From assembly GCA_036426205.1 (NCBI GenBank), contig CM071570.1:54298176-54362175 (forward strand): 64,000 nt of DNA, in the 5' to 3' direction. Source of the DNA: Ascaphus truei. Its lineage: Eukaryota > Chordata > Amphibia > Anura > Ascaphidae. Shown piece by piece: positions 45,986 to 55,779 of this stretch (position 1 is the first letter of the stretch; each line of letters starts with the position of its first letter). The notes below the pieces were generated by a model. The model ran no database searches. It saw nothing but the letters and a program-made list of their open reading frames with translations, and had not been told where the DNA came from. Made by a program: the position numbers and the translations under genes.

Positions 45986-46400
45986 TTTATTTATTTATAA
46001 AATAATTTACCAGGAAGTAATACATTGAGAGTTACCTCTCGTTTTCAAGTATGTCCTGGGCATAGAGTTATGATGACAAATAATACATGGTTACAAATAC
46101 AATTACATAAGTGAACGGTATACATTATATACAAGACATTGCATGCACAGTTAAAGTTAATATATATTATAGGCTTATGTAACAGTTACAGACCAGATTA
46201 AAATGTGAGACAGCCTTAGTTTTGAAAGAACTGGATGTGAGAGTCTCCGGTAGATTGTACCAGTTTTGGGGTGCACGGTAAGAGAAGGAGGAGCGTCCGG
46301 ATACTTTGTTGAGCCTTGGGACCATGAACAGTCTTTTGGTGTCAGATCACAGATGATAAGTGCTGCATGTGGTAGGGGTGATGAGCTTCAATGGTGTGTG
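45986..46400 (-). pseudogene. L2/CR1-type LINE 3' end
   Basis: Minus strand reads LNKVSGRSSFSYRAPQNWYNLPETLTSSSFKTKAVSHF (given here only as family context; key residues S-FSYRAP, W-NLP and SFK) around 46200-46320. This is the terminal block of ORF2 in L2/CR1-type LINEs. A conserved 3' UTR follows, and the element ends at AT-rich TTTATTTTTATTTATTTAT (45980-45998). Confidence 0.7.
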
Positions 46401-46980
46401 CACAGTTAGTAAAGACCAGTGTCTGTATTAACCTCATTTTCTGGGTGTGTGTGAACCCAGTTGGTTAAGACAATAATACATAGAGAAGGAAAAGTATTGC
46501 TTTATGCTGACTAATACAAACAATAACTTTATTTAGTTTTAAAAGTTTTAAGAGGAATTAAATGCTTAAATATGAAGCATTCTCTCTTTAAAACAACCCC
46601 TTCGTAAGACACTATTCACATATTCTACACAGTTTTAAACAAATTTAAAAAAATGATTTATGGCCAAAAAAGCAAATGATGGAATATATTAAAACTAAAA
46701 AAAAAAACTGAAAAAGAATGATGTAGTAATAAATTTCTCCAATTAACATTTTTAATGGACGCTTCCAAGATCTTTTCCTTCTCTCTATCATACACAGCCA
46801 GGGCCGCCGACAGGGGGGGGGGGGAACAGCCGGTCTTGGTGTCCCAGGCCCGGTGAGTCAGGGGGCCCGGGGCCCGGGGCCCCCGCCGGTCACGTGTCAC
46901 TGTCGGTGGTCATGTCAGAAAAAAATAACGCTGAAATGCATTAGGAGAGGAGAGCCGGGGGGCGCGCGCGTGACGTCATC
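46401..46980. other. Spacer with G- and GC-rich runs
   Basis: AT-rich until about 46790, then a G homopolymer (46816-46827) and GGGGCCCGGGGCCCGGGGCC (about 46862-46882), which could form strong hairpins or quadruplexes. No supported ORF. Confidence 0.45.
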
Positions 46981-48340
46981 ACAGATGCACACGAGCTAGG
47001 GAAGCACCATGCACTCCGCTGACAGAATTAGAAATAAACCCTGAACGCTGCTCCGATCAGCCCTGCGAGATGCTGCACCGGCCTTGGGAACCAGCGGTGA
47101 TGGCAGCAAAAAAGATGCCGAAGACGGGGACTCCCGATATTTCCCGCTACAGCCACGGACAGCCTGCGGCAGCGGAGTGAAGGAGGAACAAAGATGGTGC
47201 AGGCGAGCTGAGCGCATGGCAACAACAACAACCAGGGAAGGTGAGAGGCAAACTGCAGGATCTGAGGGGGATTTTGTGATAGATGGGCTACCCTGAGAAT
47301 CTCGGCGGAGAGGGCTACAGCAGGAGAAGAGGCAGCAGGGAGAGCTGTTCCTGACAGAGAGCCGAGTATGGCAGAGGGAGGCACAGTAATTACCAAACAG
47401 GACCTCCAGAATATGCTTAAAGAAATGCAAGCGGGCTTTCAGTCAGCTCTGGATAGAGCAGTAAAGGAATTTAAAGCAAAAGTTTATTTATTGCCTAAAA
47501 TAACTACGGAGCTTGAAAATAAAATGGACATTTCTTTACAAAATCAGGTAAATACTGACGATGAGGTCCTGCGTCTCAAATGAAGATATAAGAGCCATGA
47601 GGGATGGTATAGACCAGCGGTGCACAAACTGGGGGCGGGGGGGGGGGGAGAAATTGGGGGGGGGGGGGGGTGCGGGCTGTTACAGAAGCCCCGCGCTCTT
47701 CCCCCAAACAATTAATTTAATGCCGGGAGAGGCGTGAGGCCTCTATAATCTCACCTACTGGCAGCCGGGTCTTCGGCGACGCATCGCCATGGCAACACGG
47801 CGTCAAATGACGTGCGGGGTCATGTGACATCACGTGTCGCCTTGGCAACTCGCGTCAAATGACACGGTGGGGTCACGTGACCCGCAACGTCATTTGAAGC
47901 TGTGCCTTCGGGGGAGAGGGGGGGAGGGGGCGCAGCTGAAAAAGTTTGTGCAGCGCTGGTTGAGATGATCTAGAGAACAGGGAGCTATGCAGAATTTACA
48001 AATCCATCATGTCCCTGAGTCGGTCTCCCCAGAAGCCCTCCAGCCATACCTCAAGAGACTGTTCACGTCAATTGACCCACAGTTACAAGACAGTGACCTC
48101 CTGATGAACAGAGCTCATAGAGCCCTAGGACCGAGATTCAAAGACCGCAAAAGAAGTAGAGATGTAGTCCTAAGACTCCACCAATATGCAACCAAGGAAA
48201 GTATTATAAAAGGCTGCAGAAACAGCGGTTCAATTGAATTTGAAAACAACTCCATCCAGATTTTCCAGGATGACAATTGAGAGGAGGAGAGGGCTCCATC
48301 CAGTGACGGCGGTGTTTCAGGAAAGGGGTATTTGTTACCG

Positions 48341-48344
<4 letters not shown>
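46981..48344 (+). pseudogene. L1-type LINE 5' region and ORF1, split by a hAT element
   Basis: The ORF1 start is probably the ATG at 47368 (MAEGGTVITKQDLQNML). A coiled-coil segment follows (LENKMDISLQNQVN), then a frame change and EDIRAMRDGI up to the insertion at 47615. After it, DDLENRE resumes and the RNA-binding domain reads NLQIHHVPESV, then LLMNRAHRALGP, RDVVLRLHQY and IQIFQD (47987-48280). The C-terminal block ERRRGLHPVTAVFQERGI-YR runs to about 48340 in another frame. ORF1p-type proteins bind LINE RNA. Several frameshifts make this copy dead. Confidence 0.8.
47615..47958 (+). mobile_element. hAT MITE inserted in LINE ORF1
   Basis: 344 bp with ends CAGCGGTGCACAAACT and AGTTTGTGCAGCGCTG (inverted copies). 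Flanks GTATAGAC (47607-47614) and GTTGAGAT (47959-47966) are a diverged 8-bp duplication. Removing the element and one flank restores the LINE reading GGTATAGATGATCTAG, which translates in frame across the junction. G homopolymers near the left end; GTCACGTGACC inside, as in 14562-14801. Confidence 0.85.

Positions 48345-48376
<32 letters not shown>
48343..48376. repeat. (TA)n microsatellite
   Basis: About 16 TA dinucleotides between the LINE ORF1 end and the palindromic element; probably generated at the insertion junction. Confidence 0.9.
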
Positions 48377-48378
<2 letters not shown>

Positions 48379-48924
48379 GGGTGTATATAGACTATGGGAC
48401 ACTGAGGTCTATGGGAGGTGAAAGCTTTATTGAAAGGATATACAAAAACAATGATAAACAATGAAGATAAAATAGATCAAAGCTAAAACATAGAAGCAAC
48501 AGTTGCTTCTAGTGGGAATACAAACAGCATGGGGAGTCACTCAGTGGTTGGTGGTAAAGAATCTCTTGTTTCCGCGTCTGGATGGAGAGTTACCATGTCA
48601 CCTCTGGCTCCTCTGTGATCACTGCAGACTGTCTTAGATGAAGAGCTACGCGTTTCGCCCTATGCAGGGCTTCCTCAGGCTCGTTAGATCTAACCAGAGG
48701 TGACGTGGTAACTCTCCATCCGGACGCGGAGACAAGAGATTCTTTACCACCAACCACTGAGTGACTCCCCATGCTGTTTGTATTCCCACTAGAAGCAACA
48801 GTTGCTTCTATGTTTTAGCCTTGATCTATTTTATCTTCATTGTTTATCATTGTTTTTGTATATCCTTTCAATAAAGCTTTCACCTCCCATAGACCTCAGT
48901 GTCCCATAGTCTATATACACCCCT
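48377..48924 (-). mobile_element. Young palindromic element with central hammerhead core
   Basis: Two 231-bp arms (48377-48607 and 48694-48924) are near-identical inverted repeats. They start AGGGGTGTATATAGAC and include ATAGAAGCAACAGTTGCTTC and CACCAACCACTGAGTGACTC-type blocks. The 86-base centre holds a complete hammerhead-like motif on the minus strand. No coding capacity. High arm identity implies recent formation or conversion. Unrelated in arm sequence to the 3.9/35 kb palindromes but identical in plan. Confidence 0.8.
48643..48682 (-). ncRNA. Hammerhead-ribozyme-like motif in the 48.6 kb palindrome
   Basis: Minus strand: GAGC, CTGAGGA (complement of 48672-48678), extra A, stem II GCCC/GGGC with loop TGCATA, GAAA (complement of 48653-48656), palindrome ACGCGT as loopless stem III, cleavage A, then GCTC pairing with GAGC as a 4-bp stem I. 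All three conserved boxes are intact. The extra A9.1 has precedent in a viroid hammerhead. Stem III geometry suggests dimeric action. Confidence 0.65.
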
Positions 48925-49121
48925 CTTATCAGCGCAAAGGAGGTTTCCACCACAGAAATTAGAAGCTCAAAGAAACTTCTACAAGTGTGTACTCACACTG
49001 GCCCGTGTGAGTATTTGGACATATTTATTATTCTGCATCCCTTCCCCCACCTCTATGACTAGGTGACACTTAGGTCAATTGTCTGTATTCATCTGCAATC
49101 CATCTGAAGACCTGTATCAAT
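48925..49121. other. Short spacer
   Basis: No feature recognised between the palindrome and the 63-bp array. Confidence 0.4.
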
Positions 49122-49444
49122 GTTCCTGATGTTGAAACCCTGTGTAAAAGACTGAATCTGGCCTTGTAGAATTGATATAAGTATGTTCCTGATGTAGAAA
49201 TCCTGTGTAAAAGACTGAATCTGGCCTTGTAGAATTGATATAAGTATGTTCCTGATGTTGAAACCCTGTGTAAAAGACTGAATCTGGCCTTGTAGAATTG
49301 ATATAAGTATGTTCCTGATGTAGAAACCCTGTGTAAAAGACTGAATCTGGCCTCTTAGAAAATATATAAAAGTATGTTCCTGATGTTGAAACCCTGTGTA
49401 AAAGACTGAATCTGGCCTTGTAGAATTGATATAAGTATGTTCCT
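49122..49444. repeat. 63-bp tandem repeat with alternating variants
   Basis: Just over five copies of a unit starting GTTCCTGATGTTGAAACCCT (starts at 49122, 49185, 49248, 49311, 49376, 49439; one is 65 bp). Copies alternate GTTGAAACC/GTAGAAACC, so the effective unit is a 126-bp dimer. Since 63 is a multiple of three, long minus-strand frames run through it; they are not genes. Confidence 0.9.
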
Positions 49445-49692
49445 GATGTACACAGTATATACACACACATGATGAACCAATATACAAATAAATGTAGAAG
49501 GGTTATCAAAACCATACTGTCGTACAAATAACACTTCTCCATACAGACACACTACATTACAATGAATATCCTTTAATAATCCTAACTGATCTTACAATCT
49601 AAATCATCAAATGACAAAGAAAAACCTCACCTTCCAATCCATACATTGCATTTACATTGTATAAATGATGCATAAAATCTATGCACCATATT
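49445..49692 (-). repeat. Left terminal inverted repeat of the composite element
   Basis: Begins CACAGTATATACACACACAT and runs to GCATAAAATCTATGCACCAT. Its inverse is found at 55106-55363 with only a few differences, and in part at 54445-54650. Confidence 0.75.
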
Positions 49693-49695
49693 CGA

Positions 49696-49800
49696 TGTGT
49701 GGTCCCACTTCTGTGGGGGCACCGCCGACCCGTAGGTGCGGGGATGATGATGTGTGGTCCCACTTCTGTGGGGGCACCACGGACCCATAGTGAGCACCCG
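49696..49800. repeat. 55-bp GTGGTCCCACTTCTGTGGGG minisatellite, two copies
   Basis: Each unit contains a hairpin GTCCCAC...GTGGGGGC and then ACCGCCGACCC or ACCACGGACCC. Three further copies occur at 53038-53185 in the second internal block. Confidence 0.85.
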
Positions 49801-49869
49801 TGTGTTCCCCAGACCCCTGAGGGAACCACCCGAGGCCCCGCAGACACCTGTGGGTCTGACCCGGGGTTT

Positions 49870-50757
49870 CCCCAACGGTATGTGGGTATGCCTCCCTTGT
49901 GGGTACTGGGTGAGGGTGGTTAGGCCTTACGGGGGGGGGTTAGTGTGGGAGGGTATGTAGGATCCCGAGTGGTGGGTGAGGGTGGGTTAACCCCTTAATG
50001 ACTGTAGTGGTTAATAACCGCTATGGTGATTAAGGAGTTAGGGGACATTACTTTGGATGTTTTAATTTTTGTGTCTGTTTTGCAGAAGCGGACGGGCCAT
50101 GGCCAGGATGGGGGGGGGGTAATGGTATGTGGGTAGGGGGTGACGGTGTTTAGACCTCACAGTATGCACATCGGGTCGTCCCCCCCTCCCCACATTTACA
50201 TACACTGCACTCACAGCAACACAGGCAGGGAGGGAGATTTAACAGAAACATTAGGGGGAGGGGGCTTTACACAGACCACAGTCAAGGAGGTGGGGTTATA
50301 ACCCACTCCCCCTCCCCACATTTATATAAATTGCACTCACAGCAACACAGGCAGATAGATTTAACAGAAACATTAGGGGGGAGGGGGCTTTAAACAGATT
50401 ACACTCAAGGCAGAGAGATTTAACAGAAACATTAGGGGGGACGGGGCTTTACACAGATTACACTCAAGGCAGGGAGATACAGGGGATGTACTGTACTGTA
50501 TGTTGTTTATTGCAATGCTTCAATGTGTGTATAATGTATAATGTTTTTTACAATTAGATAGATGTAATCCTTGGTATTGTAAGGGTTAGCTTTGGTTTTA
50601 AATTGTGTTTTCTGGTTGGTACTTACAGTATATATTGATTTTTGTTTACTTGATTGGTTAAAATAGTTGACTTGTTTGGAAGTGTTTGTATTTAGCTTGC
50701 AATGATATTGTTAACATTCATTTGCAGAATGTATATGGTGCATAGATTTTATGCATC
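49870..50757. repeat. Internal block, copy 1
   Basis: CCCCAACGGTATGTGGGTAT, a TTAACCCC...GGGGTT hairpin variant (49993-50043), GCAGAAGCGGACGGGCCATG, then repeated CACATTTACATACACTGCAC plus AACAGAAACATTAGGGGG subunits and a TATTGCAATGCTTCAATGTG stretch, ending in the start of the terminal repeat at 50721-50757 where the LTR begins. The same order is found at 53598-54477. Confidence 0.8.
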
Positions 50758-52531
50758 TGTAGCCTGGAGCTCCCGTGGCTCCTGGAGACCCCCCTCCTCT
50801 TCTGCAGCGCGGTCGCGGGTGTCGACGGACCCGACGGCTGCTTCCAAGGGTGGGGGCCGGAGCAGGGAGCAGCGTGTCTTCCCCCGCATGTGGCCGGTTG
50901 CCGGGGACGCGATCGGGCCGTTGCTAAGGACGCGGTCGCATCGCTAGGGTCCCGGTGGCTGGCGAAGAGGGCGCCGCCATTGCCCAGTGATTCGCGCATG
51001 CGCAGTGGTCGCGCATGCGCAGTACAGCCTCAAGAGCCAGGGAGAAGTCGTGCGAGCGGAGGGACAGCCCAGTGAAGGTTGAGGCAGCCCCAGATAGCTT
51101 GCGCAGGCGCAGGGCAGTGGTTAGGAAGCCCGCGAAGCCCTAGCCTATTAGGAGAGGCTCTGAGCAGGGACTACAAATCCCATGAGCCTCTGTATGCCCA
51201 TGTGACACCAGGGAGCCAATAGGGCTTAGGAAGCCTCAGAAGGCAAGTGGATACATTTGGCGGGCTTTGAGCACGTTAGGCAGTCAGAGACCGGAGCAGC
51301 CCAGGGAAGGAGGTAGGGTACAGGAGTCAGGGACTCCCGGTACTAGGCCAGCACCCCCAGGGCCCGAGGTAGCTAGTTACCCCAATGTAGTGAGTGTTGC
51401 CAGGGAATGCCCTAGGTTAAGGGACCCTGTCACTCAGGATTGTCAGTTGGAGGCAGGGAACTGTGAGGGAAGGAAGGGTGCGGGGAGAGAGTGCAGCTCC
51501 TGCACCCACATAGGTACCCACACCCCAGGTAGGCCCAACTCCCCAAGAGCTTAGTGGGTAAGTGCTGAGGGAGGCCCAACATAGGGACGCTGCCCTTAGT
51601 GTAGTGCTGCCTTGTCAGAGTCACGGCTGTTAGTGCTGTGAGGTCTGACAGGCAGGCACCTTGTTGCGCAGCACGTTGGCTGCTAACATCCAGTGGGTAA
51701 CAGCTTGTTGCTGCAGGCGCTGGGATTAGTGTAGTAACAGTAAGGGCTGGGAAGAGTTAGGGGAGTGGGACAGGTCATTAACCCCTGTTAGGCCCCTAGG
51801 AGTTCTACCCAAAGTCACTTCAGGTTGCTGTGCTATAGGGACGGCCTATAGTATAGCGTGTCATTTAGTGCCAAGTGTATGTTAGGGATCCTGTCACGGT
51901 AGGGATGATTAGATAGGGACTCAGCGGACGCTACGGTTCCTGTGAAGAGGTTCGGACCCACGTTGGGGCCCACAGAGACTATTCCAGAGTGGGATCGCCC
52001 TGGCGGTCCGTGTACAAAGGAGTCCGGTGTAGGATCAGACGGAACCATCACACGACGGATCCTTTGTTAAGCCAGTTGGAGATCCGAGCACGGGAGTGCT
52101 CGGCAGGTACTATCTAATACACAAGTGCACCAACGGGCCCTTAGTTTAATAGTGACTGCGCAGTCACCCATTGACTCTCTCTGCAAGAGTACGGGACATT
52201 GGGTGGGGTTCTTTGGACACTGGGTGGGATCACCTGGTGTTGGGGAAGCGTTCTGCTGGATGTCGCAGTAAGTGTCTCCTCGAGAGAGGAACACCTGTTC
52301 TGATATGTCATGGTATTGATGTGATGATGTGTTATATGCTGTTCCCAGTAAATGGTATTAGTTAATATATAAATCACTGTGTATGGTGTTATTGATTGTC
52401 CTGCGAGGAAAAACTCCCCCTCTGGTGGGAGCCATCGCAGGTGGAGGCGCTGCATCGTTGTAAGTGTGTACCCCTAGTATAATTGCCCCAGGTTCCCCGT
52501 GGCGGAAGCTCAGCCCTCCTGCGAGCCAACA
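50758..52531 (+). mobile_element. Long LTR-like sequence inside the composite element
   Basis: Starts TGTAGCCTGGAGCTCCCG at an abrupt junction inside the terminal repeat and ends near GCGAGCCAACA. Features: GC-rich promoter-like start with several GCGCATGCGCAG units (near 50994-51020), CCAATAGGG at 51216, and GGTGGAGGCGCTGCATCG near 52440, shared with the LTR at 41123. A duplicated target was not found, so the right boundary is approximate, and the downstream host sequence does not simply resume. Confidence 0.55.
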
Positions 52532-53037
52532 TGATGAAGCCACTGTACAAATTCATGGGTGAAGGGTGGGTATCGGGCCAGTGTGGCTTAACCCCTTAAT
52601 TATCTATGCGGTTATTATCCGATAAGGTGTTTAAGGGGTTAATTGATATCTGAATGTAATTGCAATGTATTGGCTTTGTTTTGGCAATGTATTTTGTGGA
52701 CAAGACAAGGATGTTGCTGGCGACGGACACTTCGTATTGATGAGGTCAGTAGTACTTTATTTATTTGAATATGCTAGTTAATGTTTTTAATAATGGGCAA
52801 TTAATCTATTATCCATATCTGGATAATAGTTATTTTGCACATTATTGTACTGTAGGTGTTGGTGTGGGGGGGGGGGTGTATGTATTGAATGTATAGGCCA
52901 GGTTTATTTTTTTTACATTCAGGGTTTGTTCCGTGGATCCGCATGAGACCTCTGGAGACCACCTGTGGTTTCCTCGGGTATCTCACGGGTACCAGGCTGG
53001 TGGTTCCACGGGTGACACATGCGAGGATGAAGCTGTG
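52532..53037. repeat. Segment between LTR and second minisatellite
   Basis: Contains a TTAACCCC hairpin (52588-52646: TTAACCCCTTAATTATC, AAGGGGTTAAT) and then unique AT-rich sequence. Part of the composite element; no ORF is supported. Confidence 0.5.
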
Positions 53038-53185
53038 TGGTCCCACTTCTGTGGGGGCACCGCCGACCCGTAGTCTGCGGGGATGAAGCTGTGTGGTCCC
53101 ACTTCTGTGGGGGCACCGCCGACCCATAGGTGCGGGGATGATGATGTGTGGTCCCACTTCTGTGGGGGCACCGCGGACCCGTAGT
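53038..53185. repeat. 55-bp GTGGTCCCACTTCTGTGGGG minisatellite, three copies
   Basis: Units of 56, 55 and a partial third with the same internal hairpin as at 49696. Differences are few. Confidence 0.85.
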
Positions 53186-53597
53186 GAGTACCCGTGAGTT
53201 CCCCATACCCCCGTGGGAACCACCCGAGGCCCCACAGACACCTGTGGGTCTGACCCGGGGCTCGCAGACATCCTTGGGCCTACCGTGGGGACCCAATTGT
53301 GGCCCACGGTGACCCAAGGAGACCACCTGGGGGCCATGGTGCTGGCGGGATCCACCAGCAGGCCTCCAGAACCTGTTTAAAAAGGGCTGCTGGTACCCTG
53401 TAGGTCTGTCCAGGTGCCCCGCCAGCCCACCGGGGACTCGCGTGGGGCTGCGTTATGAACCCTGTTTGTAAAATAATAAATCATGTATTTATGGGGGGGC
53501 ACAGGGGGTGGGTAATGTATTTAATAAATAGAATGATGTTTATTGTGGGTCACTGTGTTGTTTTTATTGTGGGTACTGGAGGTGGGGGGGGGGTGTT
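53186..53597. repeat. Segment present only in the second internal block
   Basis: 53186-53255 matches 49793-49866, but the following 340 bases, to about 53595, are missing from the first block. The first block is therefore an internally deleted version, or the second gained an insertion. Confidence 0.6.
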
Positions 53598-54477
53598 TCC
53601 CCAACGGTATGTGGGTAGGCCTCCCTTGTGGGTACTGGGTGAGGGTTAGGCCTCACGGGGGGGGTTAGTGTGGGAGGGTATGTAGGCATCCCGAGTGGTG
53701 GGTGAGGGTGGGTTAACCCCTTAATGACTGTAGCGGTTAATAACCGCTATGGTGATTAAGGGGTTAGGGGACATTACTTTGGATGTTTTAATTTTTGTGT
53801 CTGTTTTGCAGAAGCGGAGGGGCCATGGCCAGGATGGGGGGGTAACGGTATGTGGGTAGGGGGTGAGGATGGTTAGACCTCACAGTATGCACATCGGGTC
53901 CCCCCCCCTCCCCACATTTACATACACTGCACTCACAGCAATACAGGCAGGGAGATTTAACAGAAACATTAGGGGGAGGGGGCTTTATACAGATCACAGT
54001 CAAGGAGGTGGGGTTATAACCCACTCCCCCTCCCCACATTTACATACACTGCACTCACAGCAACACAGGCAGTGAGATTTAACAGAAACATTAGGGGGGA
54101 GGGGGCTTTAAACAGATTACACTGAAGGCAGAGAGATTTAACAGAAACATTAGGGGGGAGGGGGCTTTACACAGATTACACTCAAGCAGGGAGGTACAGG
54201 GGATGTTCTGTACTGTATGTTGTTTATTGCAATGCTTCAATGTGTGTATAATGTATAATGTTTTTACAATTAGATAGATGTAATCCTTGGTATTGTTAGG
54301 GTTAGCTTTGGTTTTAAATTGTGTTTTCTGGTTGGTACTTACAGTATATATTGATTTTTTTTTACATGATTGGTTAAAATAGTTGACTTGTTTGGAGTTA
54401 TCTGTATTTTGCTTGCAATGATATTGTTCACATTCATTTGCAGAATGTATATGGTGCATAGATTTTATGCATCATAA
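53598..54477. repeat. Internal block, copy 2
   Basis: Direct duplicate of 49870-50757, including the TTAACCCC...AAGGGGTTAG hairpin (53714-53766) and the AACAGAAACATTAGGGGG subunits. It runs without interruption into the terminal repeat copy at 54445. Confidence 0.8.
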
Positions 54478-54654
54478 ATACAATGTAAATGCAATGTATG
54501 GATTGGAATGTGAGGTTTTTCTTTGTCATTTGATGATTTAGATTGTAAGTTCAGTTAGGATTATTAAAGGAAATTCATTGTAATGTAGTGTGTCTGTATG
54601 GAGAAGTGTTATTTGTACGACAGTATGGTTCATCAGTGTGTGTATATTAGATAT

Positions 54655-54712
54655 ATATATATATATGTATGATATAATATATGATAGATATATATGATAT
54701 GATTGTGTTGAT

Positions 54713-54747
<35 letters not shown>

Positions 54748-54800
54748 TAAATTAGAATATAGATTCGGATATGTATGAGATATATACTATATATATATTT
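54655..54800. repeat. Irregular (TA)n-rich tract
   Basis: TATATA and ATATGATA units following the inner terminal repeat copy. Confidence 0.8.
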
Positions 54801-54919
54801 GTTATCGTATGTATTTATTCTTTATTTATTTAGAATTAGTTATTAATTGTGGGGCTGCGTGCTGTGAATTTTTATTATGTGGTACAGGGGGGGGTGAAGG
54901 GGGTGTTGAGCCCTTGGGT

Positions 54920-55031
54920 GAGTTTAGGACTGGGGGGGGGTGCGGGTGCACTAAACCCTTCACGACCGTAGCAGTAATACCGCTACGGTGTGAGGGGTTT
55001 AAGTGCACCCGCACCCCGCAAGCCCTAAACA
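54920..55031. repeat. Long hairpin, TTAACCCC-hairpin relative
   Basis: GTTTAGGACTGGGGGG, TGCGGGTGCACTAAACCC and ACCGTAGCAG are matched in inverse by CGCTACGGT, GGGTTTAAGTGCACCCGCA and CCCTAAAC. Stem of about 45 bp with several mismatches; loop around TAATA. Confidence 0.7.
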
Positions 55032-55105
55032 ACCACCAGGGGGAAACCCCCTTCACCCACCCCCACTACCCACAATAAAAAAAAATGTTAACTAATTTGG
55101 ACAGA

Positions 55106-55363
55106 ATGTATATGGTGCATAGATTTTATGCATCATAAATACAATGTAAATGCAATGTATGGATTGGAATGTGAGGTTTTTCTTTGTCATTTGATGATTT
55201 AGATTGTAAGATCAGTTAGGATTATTAAAGTAAATTCATTGTAATGTAGTGTGTCTGTATGGAGAAGTGTTATTTGTAGGACAGTATGGTTTTGATAATC
55301 CTTCTACATTTATTTGTATATTGGTTCATCATGTGTGTGTATATACTGTGTGTATATATATAT
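55106..55363 (+). repeat. Right terminal repeat of the composite element
   Basis: Near-perfect inverse of 49445-49692, starting ATATGGTGCATAGATTTTAT and ending GTGTATATACTGTGTG in a TA run, into which the next MITE is inserted. Confidence 0.75.
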
Positions 55364-55364
55364 A

Positions 55365-55719
55365 CAGTAGAGGCAACGTTTATTCTAACATTTGCTGTAA
55401 ACTAGCCGGGTTACATTCTGGGTATGTGCTGGGTATGTGCTGGGTATGTTCTGGGCTAGTTTGAGGCACGTTTTAGGCATTTCTGCATTGACTAACGACC
55501 CATAGGATTAACACAGCAGGGATCCCTGGCAGTCCAATTCAGTTTGAATGGGACTGCCAGGGACCCCCGCTGTTAATCTGATAGGCCATTAATCAATGCA
55601 GAAATGCTGGGGCTAGTTTAAGGAAAGTTTAAGGCATGTATTCAGAATGTACCTGGGTGTACCTGGGTCTTTTGGGGAATTGCCACTGGTTTTTGTTAGA
55701 ATAAGAGTTGCCTCTACTG
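55365..55719. mobile_element. Mariner/pogo-like MITE, 355 bp, TA duplication
   Basis: Terminal inverted repeats of 25 bp: CAGTAGAGGCAACGTTTATT and (inverse) CAGTAGAGGCAACTCTTATT, each followed by CTAAC. TA flanks both sides (55363-55364, 55720-55721). CAGT(A/T)G ends with TA duplication indicate Tc1/mariner, pogo/Tigger-like. Inside is a GGATTAAC...GTTAATCT hairpin (55505-55579), suggesting that hairpin belongs to this family, plus three TGCTGGGTATG units (55423-55455). Confidence 0.85.
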
Positions 55720-55779
55720 TACAGTATACAGTATATATATGTATAGGGATTGTTATTATATATATACTGTATATATATA

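Larger units (their letters stand above)
49445..55363. mobile_element. Composite element bounded by ~250-bp inverted repeats
   Basis: 49445-49692 is an inverted copy, near-identical, of 55106-55363; a further direct copy of the right end lies at 54445-54650 and a stub at 50721-50757. Internal blocks are duplicated: 49870-50757 corresponds to 53598-54477. The block carries minisatellites, a TTAACCCC hairpin and CACATTTACATACACTGCAC units. An LTR of about 1.77 kb lies inside. No transposase or other coding region. A large non-autonomous DNA element with tandemly duplicated right half is the simplest reading. Confidence 0.55.

Noticed and set aside
49089..49542. 132- and 141-codon minus-strand ORFs
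   Set aside because: Both come from the 63-bp tandem repeat, whose length preserves all frames without stops.
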